Assembly: GCA_035647435.1 (NCBI GenBank)
Contig: DASRNM010000106.1
Location: 1-22,260 of the forward strand
Origin: JAAZFZ01 sp035647435
GTDB taxonomy: Bacteria; Bacillota; Clostridia; Oscillospirales; Acutalibacteraceae
DNA: 22,260 bases
Reading direction: 5' to 3'
A program made the position numbers and the translations under genes. The notes under the pieces were generated by a model, which was not told the origin of the DNA, ran no database searches, and worked only from the letters and a program-made list of their open reading frames with translations. Shown here one piece after another: positions 16,540 to 22,260 of the stretch (within the stretch, counting starts at the first letter, position 1; every line of letters starts with the position of its first letter).

Positions 16540-17200
16540 AATATGGTATAAAAAAAGCGGACATGCGGTTTATATTTCTCACCTTGACCTTTACCGAACA
16601 ATGTCAAGAGCAATACGCAGAGCACAAATACCCATTTGGTACACAGAGGGGTTCAACCCAAAACCTTACCTTAATTTTCTTCTTCCGTTGCCGTTAGGCA
16701 TAGAAGCATTGTGTGAGCCGATTGATTTGAAAATCGACGGCGAAATACAAGATGACGAAATTGTAAAAAGGCTAAATGATGTGCTACCCACCGGTTTGGA
16801 AATTCTAAAGGCAAGCAGTGCCGAGTGTTCGGTGAATGAAGTAAGATTTGCATCTTATAACATTTCCCTTGAACTTGACTCAAACGAAAATGCCGAATCT
16901 TTTGCACAGGAGTGCGAAAATCTCGTTGCAAGCCAAAGCATAATTGCGGAAAAAATGGGTAAAAGTGGCCGAAGAAAAGTTGCAAAACAAATTAACCTTT
17001 GCGACAATATTGAAAAATTTCACGCAAAGGCAATAAACGTTACAGTTAACATTCAAGCAGTACTCAGCGCAGGCAACTCTGCAAACTTAAACCCGTTTTT
17101 ACTTATCAATGCTTTCAAATCATACATTGAAACCGATCTTTTGCATATAACTATTAGCAGAACATCACTTTTAAAGGCGGATTTTTCGAATTTTGAATAA
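16526..17200 (+). CDS. Radical SAM-associated DUF2344 protein, TIGR03936 family
   Basis: A 224-residue protein of the DUF2344 family, the fixed partner of the preceding radical SAM enzyme; in some bacteria the two are fused. The family pattern is seen at the start: IRIWYKKSGH, then AVYISHLDLYRTMSRAIRRA, then PIWYTEGFNPKP and LPLPLGIEALCEPIDL. It contains no cluster motif, so it may be a substrate- or RNA-binding subunit, which is inference. I chose ATG 16526, behind GGAGGTG at 16513-16519. This overlaps the radical SAM gene by 14 bases and implies translational coupling. In many Clostridia this pair is followed by a ribonuclease G gene and rplU; here rplS follows instead, with its own promoter. 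Confidence 0.92.
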   Translation: MRAIRIWYKKSGHAVYISHLDLYRTMSRAIRRAQIPIWYTEGFNPKPYLNFLLPLPLGIEALCEPIDLKIDGEIQDDEIVKRLNDVLPTGLEILKASSAECSVNEVRFASYNISLELDSNENAESFAQECENLVASQSIIAEKMGKSGRRKVAKQINLCDNIEKFHAKAINVTVNIQAVLSAGNSANLNPFLLINAFKSYIETDLLHITISRTSLLKADFSNFE

Positions 17201-17236
17201 TGCCTTGCTAAAATTATCGTTTTTATGTTAAAACAC

Positions 17237-17265
17237 TTGCAAGAAAGTTTTTTTTATGATACTAT
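17237..17265 (+). promoter_or_regulatory. Sigma-A promoter of rplS
   Basis: TTGCAA (17237-17242) stands 17 bases from TACTAT (17260-17265), with TGA before it as an extended -10. Transcription should begin near 17271. Confidence 0.72.
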
Positions 17266-17270
17266 GATTC

Positions 17271-17397
17271 AGCATTTGTTTCCGTCATAATGGACGGGGT
17301 TTAATGCTAAGCAAAGTTGCTAAACATTAAAGCTGGTGCTCCTCTTTTACCTTTTTGGGGGTATTATGAGCATCTGATAAAAATTGGAGGAATAAAA
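17271..17397 (+). promoter_or_regulatory. Structured leader of rplS, probable ribosomal protein L19 leader
   Basis: The roughly 127-base leader folds into at least two hairpins. The first pairs AGCATT (17271-17276) with AATGCT (17303-17308) and CCGTC (17282-17286) with GACGG (17293-17297). The second pairs GGTGCTC (17335-17341) with GAGCATC (17368-17374), with an inner TACC/GGTA helix, and ends just before the rplS ribosome site. An L19 leader RNA that regulates rplS is known in Bacillota; the assignment here rests on position and folding, not on a covariance search. Confidence 0.55.
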
Positions 17398-17742
17398 ATG
17401 GACGCACTCAAATTAATTGCACAAGACAGCATAAAAGAAGAAAGACCGAGAATTGACATTGGCAGCACAGTCAGAGTTCATGTCAAAATCCGTGAGGGTG
17501 AAAGAGAAAGAATTCAAATTTTCGAGGGTACTATTATTGCCCGCAAAGGCTCTGGAGTTTCAGAGACTTTCACTGTTCGCAGGCTTTCATACGGCGTTGG
17601 TGTTGAAAGGATATTCCCTATCAACTCACCTAACGTTGAAAAGGTTGAATTTGTCAGAAGTGGTAAAGTTCGCAGAGCAAAGCTATATTATCTTCGTGAC
17701 AGAATCGGTAAAGCCGCAAAAGTTAAAGAACAGATTAGATAA
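17398..17742 (+). CDS. rplS: 50S ribosomal protein L19
   Basis: A 114-residue protein of the large subunit, near the 30S interface, with the normal length for L19. The sequence is typical: MDALKLIAQDSIKEERP at the start, DIGSTVRVHVKIREGERERI, FEGTIIARKGSG, TFTVRRLSYGVGVERIFP and RRAKLYYLRDR at the end. The start is ATG 17398 behind GGAGG; the frame upstream of it (from 17317) is the structured leader, not coding. It opens the conserved rplS-lepB-rbgA-rnhB cluster of Bacillota. Confidence 0.97.
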   Translation: MDALKLIAQDSIKEERPRIDIGSTVRVHVKIREGERERIQIFEGTIIARKGSGVSETFTVRRLSYGVGVERIFPINSPNVEKVEFVRSGKVRRAKLYYLRDRIGKAAKVKEQIR

Positions 17743-17780
17743 ACCCTATTTTCTTATCTTAATAACACAAATTGACGGGT

Positions 17781-17884
17781 GCCCGGCACTCAGCAATGCA
17801 TCTGAGCAATGTTTGCGGCTGTTTTAACCGCTACAACGGCTGAAAATTTTAGCCTTAGCTGATGTGCGTTGCTGAATGTCGGGC
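17781..17884 (+). ncRNA. Unassigned 104-nt folded element between rplS and lepB
   Basis: The ends of this element pair over 20 positions (17781-17800 with 17865-17884), with one mismatch (17789/17876) and two G-U pairs. Inside are two smaller hairpins: GCGG/CCGC (17815-17818 with 17828-17831) and GGCT/AGCC (17838-17841 with 17851-17854) extended by three more pairs. Together they make a three-way junction. TTTCGTTTTG follows, a weak U-tract. It may be the rplS terminator or attenuator, a small RNA, or a mobile inverted-repeat element. No open frame of note crosses it. Strand is assumed from its neighbours. Confidence 0.5.
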
Positions 17885-17958
17885 TTTCGTTTTGAATTGT
17901 TCTTGTCAAACAATAATTCCTATGTAACAGTTAATATACAGGATGTTTAACCATTTGC

Positions 17959-18561
17959 ATGAAAGGCTGTGTTTTTTTGCACGTTACAGGTGAGTATTGG
18001 ATCAAATTTCTTAAAGAAGAAGACTGTATTCCGTCAGCTAGCAGGTTTTGGGTATATTTCTATGAATTTTTAACCTCTTTCAGGAATGCGGTAATAATCA
18101 TTTTTATAATTTTTTCTTTTGTCGCACGGCCTGTTTTGGTTGACGGCAAATCAATGCTCCCTACTCTCCAAAACAACGACTGGATATTATTGAGCGAGGC
18201 TAGGGGTTCTGTTCAAAGAGGAGAGATTATTGTTATCCTTCAGCCAAACAAATTCGATGAGCAATTAATAAAGCGGGTTGTTGCCGTTTCAGGCGACAAA
18301 ATCGATATTGATTTCGACTCTGGCAATGTTTATCTCAACGATGAGTTGTTGCACGAGCCATATTTGAACGAAAAAACACTCACGGGGTTTGATGTCGACT
18401 TCCCCCTAACTGTTGAGGACGGGCATGTTTTTGTAATGGGTGATAACCGCAATAATTCGCTTGACAGCAGGAGCTCAGAAATTGGCTTGGTTGAAAATAG
18501 ATTTATTCTGGGCAAGGCTAAATTTAGAATTTTTCCGTTCAGCGGCAAAGATATATATTAG
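17959..18561 (+). CDS. lepB: Signal peptidase I (first of two tandem copies)
   Basis: A membrane serine protease of about 200 residues that cuts signal peptides from exported proteins. A single transmembrane segment (about 43-60) anchors it. The catalytic Ser65 lies in DGKSMLPTL and Lys105 in QLIKRVVAVSGD, with the late family motif MGDNRNNSLDSRS. The start is unsure: ATG 17959 lacks a good ribosome site, while TTG 17977 lies 10 bases after GAAAGG. Both leave the anchor and the active site intact. It follows rplS by about 215 bases, which hold the folded element at 17781-17884, and precedes a second signal peptidase by 38 bases. Confidence 0.93.
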   Translation: MKGCVFLHVTGEYWIKFLKEEDCIPSASRFWVYFYEFLTSFRNAVIIIFIIFSFVARPVLVDGKSMLPTLQNNDWILLSEARGSVQRGEIIVILQPNKFDEQLIKRVVAVSGDKIDIDFDSGNVYLNDELLHEPYLNEKTLTGFDVDFPLTVEDGHVFVMGDNRNNSLDSRSSEIGLVENRFILGKAKFRIFPFSGKDIY

Positions 18562-18599
18562 GCATTTATCTGACAATATGACACCGGGAGAGAATAATT

Positions 18600-19157
18600 A
18601 TGGAAGAAAAAGAAGTTAACACCAATAAAGCAAAAAGATATCTTACCCGCAACATTTATGATGTAGCAGAGATACTTGCAACCGCTATAATTTCTATAAT
18701 GATAGCATTTACATTTATTTTTAGATTTGTTGGTGTCATCGGTGCTTCGATGGAAACAACACTGATTGAAAATGACTGGTTATGTGTAAGTGCACATATT
18801 TCACAGCCAAAAAAAGGCGATATAATCATAATCACCCACTCAAACTACTTCACGCAACCGTTGGTTAAAAGAGTAATCGCCGTCGGCGGTCAAACAGTGG
18901 ATATAAAAAACGGTGAAGTTTATGTGGATAGCGTCAAGCTCGACGAGCCATATGCGCGTGGCTACACACGACCGCTTGATTACACAATCAATTACCCTCT
19001 TGTAGTACCTGAAGGTGAATATTTTGTGATGGGTGACAACAGAGAGAACTCGACGGATAGTCGCTCCTCACTTTGCGGTTTTATTGATGAAAACAATGTT
19101 TTGGGCAAAGTTTGGTTTAGGATGGTTCCGTTCGGTGATTTTAAGATTGACAACTAA
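18600..19157 (+). CDS. lepB: Signal peptidase I (second tandem copy)
   Basis: A second signal peptidase I of 185 residues, shorter at the N-terminus than its neighbour. One transmembrane segment (about 25-45) is followed by catalytic Ser50 in GASMETTL and Lys90 in PLVKRVIAVGGQ, and by MGDNRENSTDSRS. The box around the serine has Glu-Thr in place of the usual Leu/Glu-Pro, a small departure. The ATG follows GGGAGAG. The two copies differ at most positions outside the motifs, so this is an old duplication or two separate lineages, not a recent copy. Confidence 0.93.
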   Translation: MEEKEVNTNKAKRYLTRNIYDVAEILATAIISIMIAFTFIFRFVGVIGASMETTLIENDWLCVSAHISQPKKGDIIIITHSNYFTQPLVKRVIAVGGQTVDIKNGEVYVDSVKLDEPYARGYTRPLDYTINYPLVVPEGEYFVMGDNRENSTDSRSSLCGFIDENNVLGKVWFRMVPFGDFKIDN

Positions 19158-19192
19158 TAATTTATATTTATATTATTTCGGAGGTTTTAATC

Positions 19193-20056
19193 GTGTCTGA
19201 GCAAACAGTTCAATGGTTCCCGGGTCATATGGCAAAAACTCGCAGGCTTATCAAAGAAAGCCTGAAAAATGTTGATGCCGTAACCGAAGTTTTGGATGCC
19301 CGGATTCCAGAAGGTAGCCGAAACCCCGAAATTTCTGAACTTGTTGAATCTAAACCCGGCATTATTCTGCTCAACAAAAGCGATTTGGCCGATGAAAACG
19401 CAACCCATCTTTGGATTAAACACTTTGAAAGCCAAGGTTCACGCGCTCTTGCTGTTGATTGCAGAAGTGGCAAGGGGCTGAACAATTTCAACAATGTTAT
19501 TCGTGAAGTGTTGAAAGATAAAATACAGGCAAACGAAGCGAGGGGACTTGGAAAAAGAGCATTGAGAGTTATGATTATCGGTATCCCGAACACCGGAAAA
19601 TCCTCATTTATTAACCGAATGGCTGGAAATTACCGTGCAAAGGTTGCGGATAAACCAGGGGTTACACGCCAAAATCAATGGTTTCCGATAGGCAACGGAA
19701 TTGAATTGCTCGACACCCCAGGTGTATTGTGGCCAAAATTTGATGACCCTGCTGTTGGTGACAGATTAGCTTTTATAGGCTCAATAAAAGACAGCATTCT
19801 CGACATTGAAACTATGGCTGTCAGGCTCATTGATGTGCTCAAATCCTCCTATTCAAAAAGGCTTGAAGAAAGATATAAAATTATAGATTTTGCAGACAAG
19901 GAGTCCTATGAAATTCTTGAAATGATAGGCGCAAAAAGAGGAATGCTTATCAAGGGTGGTGAAACAGACACCGAGAGAGCTGCTACAATGTTGCTCGACG
20001 AATACCGAGCAGGCAAGCTTGGCAAAATAACACTTGAACACCCACCAAAAAAATAG
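19193..20056 (+). CDS. rbgA: Ribosome biogenesis GTPase RbgA (YlqF)
   Basis: RbgA is a GTPase needed for late assembly of the 50S subunit. The motifs are circularly permuted, as the family requires: NKSD (G4) at 61-64 comes before GIPNTGKSS (G1) at 130-138 and DTPG (G3) at 174-177. The N-terminus has the family mark VQWFPGHMAKTRR. The length of 287 is normal, with a C-terminal helical domain that binds 23S rRNA. The start is GTG 19193, nine bases after GGAGG. Its place between lepB and rnhB is conserved across Bacillota. Confidence 0.96.
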   Translation: MSEQTVQWFPGHMAKTRRLIKESLKNVDAVTEVLDARIPEGSRNPEISELVESKPGIILLNKSDLADENATHLWIKHFESQGSRALAVDCRSGKGLNNFNNVIREVLKDKIQANEARGLGKRALRVMIIGIPNTGKSSFINRMAGNYRAKVADKPGVTRQNQWFPIGNGIELLDTPGVLWPKFDDPAVGDRLAFIGSIKDSILDIETMAVRLIDVLKSSYSKRLEERYKIIDFADKESYEILEMIGAKRGMLIKGGETDTERAATMLLDEYRAGKLGKITLEHPPKK

Positions 20057-20065
20057 TGTCAAACT

Positions 20066-20092
20066 AAGAAGAAAAGCATCGCTTTTCTTCTT
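20066..20092 (+). terminator. Hairpin between rbgA and rnhB, possible terminator or attenuator
   Basis: A perfect 12-bp AT-rich stem (20066-20077 with 20081-20092) closes a 3-base loop ATC and is followed by TATTGTTT. The weak U-tract and the close rnhB start suggest partial rather than full termination. Confidence 0.6.
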
Positions 20093-20125
20093 TATTGTTT
20101 GCATTTTATCGAAAGGATTAAGGGT

Positions 20126-20722
20126 ATGGATTGGCATTTGTATGAAAATGAAGCTCGTAAAAATGGTTTCCGTATGATTTGCGGAATTGACGAAGCTGGC
20201 AGAGGTCCACTTGCGGGCCCCGTTTTTGCCGCCGCCGTTATTCTCCCAGAAAATTTCAATATAGAAGGCTTAAATGATTCAAAAAAGTTGTCTGAAAAAA
20301 AACGGAATGAGCTATTTGACGTTATAAGAGAAAACGCTGTCGCCTATAATGTTGCCGCTGCAACACAAGAGGAAATTGATAATATTAATGTTTTACAAGC
20401 AACTTTTTTGGCAATGAAAAGAGCACAGGAAGGGCTAAAAACTAAAGCTGATTTTGCACTTGTGGACGGCAATCGACTGCCTCCCCTCACGATTCAATCA
20501 AAAATAATCACTAAAGGTGATTCCATTTCCGCTTCAATTGCCGCAGCGTCAATTCTTGCAAAAGTCGGCAGGGACAAGTTTATGCTTGAGCTTGATGAAA
20601 TCTATCCACAATACAAATTCGCGCAACATAAGGGTTACGGTACAAAACTACACTATGAAATGATTAAAGAACACGGCATTTCACCTGTTCACAGACGAAG
20701 TTTTCTTAAAAAATTATTATAG
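20126..20722 (+). CDS. rnhB: Ribonuclease HII
   Basis: RNase HII cuts RNA in RNA-DNA hybrids and removes single ribonucleotides from DNA. The 198-residue product has the family's four acidic residues: D22 and E23 in GIDEAGRGPLAGP, D114 in LVDGNRLP and D132 in KGDSIS. SASIAAASILAKVGRD and the HKGYGTKLH segment are also typical. I chose ATG 20126, eight bases after AAAGGA, over the TTG at 20099, because the family begins close to this point and the extra residues lie in the terminator-like spacer. yraN follows with a 12-base gap. Confidence 0.95.
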   Translation: MDWHLYENEARKNGFRMICGIDEAGRGPLAGPVFAAAVILPENFNIEGLNDSKKLSEKKRNELFDVIRENAVAYNVAAATQEEIDNINVLQATFLAMKRAQEGLKTKADFALVDGNRLPPLTIQSKIITKGDSISASIAAASILAKVGRDKFMLELDEIYPQYKFAQHKGYGTKLHYEMIKEHGISPVHRRSFLKKLL

Positions 20723-20734
20723 TCGGTGATAAAT

Positions 20735-21106
20735 ATGGAAAATAAGAAAAGGTTTTCGGGTATTTGGGGCGAAATCTATTCCGCAAGATTTTTGCGTGAT
20801 AAGGGTTTGACTATTCTAAGCGCAAATTATCGCACAAGAAACGGCGAAGTTGACCTTATTGCGCAAGATAATACATATATTGTTTTTGTAGAGGTTAAAG
20901 CAAGAGGTAAGGGTGCAATTGCTGAGCCTAAAGAGGCCGTCGGTTACACAAAACAAAAAAAGCTGACAGCAGCGGCACTCGAATTTTTGTCCGTCAACCC
21001 GTATGGTTTAAATAGCAGATTTGATGTTATTGAGGTTTTTTTGGGTGAGGAATATAAACTTGAGAAGATAAACCATATAGAAAACGCTTTTGACGCAACA
21101 ATTTAG
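20735..21106 (+). CDS. yraN: YraN (UPF0102) endonuclease-like protein
   Basis: A 123-residue protein of the UPF0102/YraN family, which has a restriction-endonuclease-like fold and is often linked to DNA repair or uptake, though its role is not proven. The motifs are clear: GEIYSARFLRDKGLTILSANYR, then NGEVDLIAQD and FVEVKAR, giving the E/D-x(n)-D-x(n)-ExK active-site pattern. Start: ATG 20735 behind GGTGAT; a GTG at 20726 is also in frame but overlaps that ribosome site. It directly follows rnhB, as in many bacteria. Confidence 0.93.
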   Translation: MENKKRFSGIWGEIYSARFLRDKGLTILSANYRTRNGEVDLIAQDNTYIVFVEVKARGKGAIAEPKEAVGYTKQKKLTAAALEFLSVNPYGLNSRFDVIEVFLGEEYKLEKINHIENAFDATI

Positions 21107-21119
21107 ACGAGGTGATGTG

Positions 21120-22049
21120 TTGAATTTTTTTGACCTGCATTGTGATACAATAACTGAATGCTATTCACAGAAAAAAGAGCTTTTTGATAACGACATGCAC
21201 GTTTCAATGTGTAAAGCTAAATGCCTTGACAGGTGGTGTCAAGTTTTTGCTGTTTGGATGCCTGATGAATACAGAGAACAAGCTGCAATTGATTATTTTG
21301 ATTGTGTTCATACTTACTTTTTAAATGAAATCGATAAGAATCCCTTATATATCAACCATTGTAAGAACTATAGTGAAATCGAAAAATGTTTGAGCGAAAA
21401 CAAAAGCGCTGCCATTCTTTCGGTTGAGGGCGCAAGCGCATGTGCTGGCAGCTTGGATAGATTTGACTATTTGAGTAGTATTGGTGTAAAGCTTATTACC
21501 CTTACATGGAACGGCTCTAACGAAGTCGGTCACGGCTCTCTTTCAGGCTGTGATGACGGCTTAACGCACTTCGGAAAAGCTCTTGTACGAGAAATGGAGC
21601 GAAAAAAAGTCATTATTGATGTGTCACATTTGAATGTTAAAGGTTTTTTTGATGTCGCACAAACAACAGCCGCCCCATTTGTAGCGAGCCACTCAAATTG
21701 CGAACATGTTCGCTCTTGTCCGAGAAATTTAAGCGATGAACAGATTAAAGTTTTAATCGAGAGAAACGGCTTGTGTGGAATAAATTTTTGTGATTATTTT
21801 TTAAGCGAAGGCAAAAACAATGGTTTCGAGGCTGTTTACAAACACATCGCTCACATATTAGACCTTGGCGGTGAGAAAATATTGAGTCTCGGCAGCGACT
21901 TTGACGGCTGTTCAATGAGCACCGAATTAGACAGCCTTGACAAAATGCCTGCTCTCTATGAATATCTTTTATCAAAGGGTTTGCTAAAAAGAACAGTAGA
22001 CGACTTGTTTTTTGAAAATGCTTATAGTTTTTTCAAAGACCTTGATTAG
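21120..22049 (+). CDS. Membrane dipeptidase-like peptidase, M19 family
   Basis: An M19-family dipeptidase of about 310 residues, a zinc enzyme that hydrolyses dipeptides, including ones with a D-residue. The metal site is visible: HCDT at the N-terminus (H and D), the bridging glutamate in ILSVEGA, histidines in IDVSHLN and VASHSN, and GSDFDG near the C-terminus. It has no signal peptide, so it is probably cytoplasmic despite the family name. Start: TTG 21120, three bases after GAGGTGAT; a GTG at 21117 is also possible. The frame overlaps the 3' region of yraN only if an unlikely TTG at 21090 is used. It is the last gene in the plus-strand run and may serve peptide or cell-wall salvage. Confidence 0.92.
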   Translation: MNFFDLHCDTITECYSQKKELFDNDMHVSMCKAKCLDRWCQVFAVWMPDEYREQAAIDYFDCVHTYFLNEIDKNPLYINHCKNYSEIEKCLSENKSAAILSVEGASACAGSLDRFDYLSSIGVKLITLTWNGSNEVGHGSLSGCDDGLTHFGKALVREMERKKVIIDVSHLNVKGFFDVAQTTAAPFVASHSNCEHVRSCPRNLSDEQIKVLIERNGLCGINFCDYFLSEGKNNGFEAVYKHIAHILDLGGEKILSLGSDFDGCSMSTELDSLDKMPALYEYLLSKGLLKRTVDDLFFENAYSFFKDLD

Positions 22050-22100
22050 ATCAAATCAATGCGTTGCAGAACCCTAAATTTTTTTTACAAAACACAATGA

Positions 22101-22147
22101 AAAAATTGTCGAATCATTCACTGACACGGCTTGTGAATGGTTCGATA
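22101..22147 (-). terminator. Long hairpin downstream of the dipeptidase gene
   Basis: A stem of 13 to 15 pairs (22107-22121 with 22133-22147, two G-U pairs) closes an 11-base loop. On the minus strand it is followed by AA and six U, the form of a terminator for a gene entering from the right; on the plus strand there is no U-run. It may also end the dipeptidase message less efficiently. The stretch 22050-22260 holds no gene that I can see. Confidence 0.45.
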
Positions 22148-22234
22148 TTACGTTTGCCTTTAAATCCTTGTGAAAGTATGAAAAATATCATGTGAAATGT
22201 TTGAAAATTTGAGATGGAATCCCACTTTCAAGTT

Positions 22235-22254
22235 TAACATTTAAATGTTATAAT
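22235..22254 (+). promoter_or_regulatory. Palindrome with extended -10, promoter of a gene beyond the edge
   Basis: A perfect 16-base palindrome, TAACATTTAAATGTTA (22235-22250), runs into a perfect TATAAT (22249-22254) preceded by TGT as an extended -10. The -35 candidate (TTTCAA at 22226-22231) is weak. This suggests a regulated promoter pointing out of the window; the gene itself is not visible. Confidence 0.45.
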
Positions 22255-22260
22255 GATAGC

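Noticed and set aside
17317..17397. A 27-residue N-terminal extension of L19.
   Set aside because: The ribosome site GGAGG lies directly before ATG 17398, and the extension falls in the structured leader.
17453..17827. A 124-residue plus-strand frame overlapping rplS.
   Set aside because: It is an alternative frame of the clear L19 gene.
1..22260. A defence island, biosynthetic cluster, CRISPR array, prophage or transposon.
   Set aside because: No repeat-spacer pattern, transposase, integrase, nuclease/toxin pair or modular synthase is present; nearly all genes are recognisable core functions.

Overview
The window looks like a core, housekeeping stretch of a low-GC Gram-positive anaerobe, most likely an uncultured member of Bacillota class Clostridia (an Oscillospirales-like gut or rumen bacterium). 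The grounds are the rplS-lepB-lepB-rbgA-rnhB-yraN gene order, the RqcH (NFACT) protein, strong AGGAGG-type ribosome binding sites, frequent TTG/GTG starts, sigma-A type promoters and a secreted protease with a dockerin-like tail. The taxonomy is inference. I see no rRNA, tRNA, CRISPR array, insertion sequence or prophage.

Layout. (1) 76-1578, plus: a GPH-type sugar/cation symporter, converging on a minus-strand operon across a bidirectional terminator at 1594-1621. (2) 1626-5062, minus: DUF1858 protein, trmK, a Nif3-like protein and rqcH, tightly packed with two overlaps, preceded upstream (5130-8264) by ileS with its own promoter. The encoded IleRS carries the altered GXHH signature. (3) 8373-12503, minus: a secreted S8 protease with FIVAR-like repeats and a dockerin-like end, a 48-residue small protein, and nagA. 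(4) 12745-14435, minus: acpP and proS, ending in a clean terminator. (5) From 14590 onward everything is on the plus strand: a B12-binding/radical SAM protein with its DUF2344 partner, rplS behind a structured leader, an unexplained 104-nt folded element, two tandem signal peptidase I genes, rbgA, rnhB, yraN and an M19 dipeptidase. The right edge holds a hairpin and a promoter-like palindrome, probably for a gene outside the window.

How it fits together. Most genes serve translation and its quality control: two aminoacyl-tRNA synthetases, a tRNA methyltransferase, ribosome rescue (RqcH), ribosomal protein L19 and a 50S assembly GTPase. Others serve secretion (two signal peptidases, an exported protease), replication or repair (RNase HII, YraN), fatty acid synthesis (AcpP) and amino-sugar or peptide salvage (NagA, dipeptidase).

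The observations most worth following are the IleRS active-site signature (known in related enzymes to give mupirocin hyper-resistance), the folded element between rplS and lepB, the L19 leader with competing pairings, the dockerin-bearing protease with a dyad inside its promoter, and the unannotated 48-residue gene. I do not see strong evidence for a wholly new multi-gene system.
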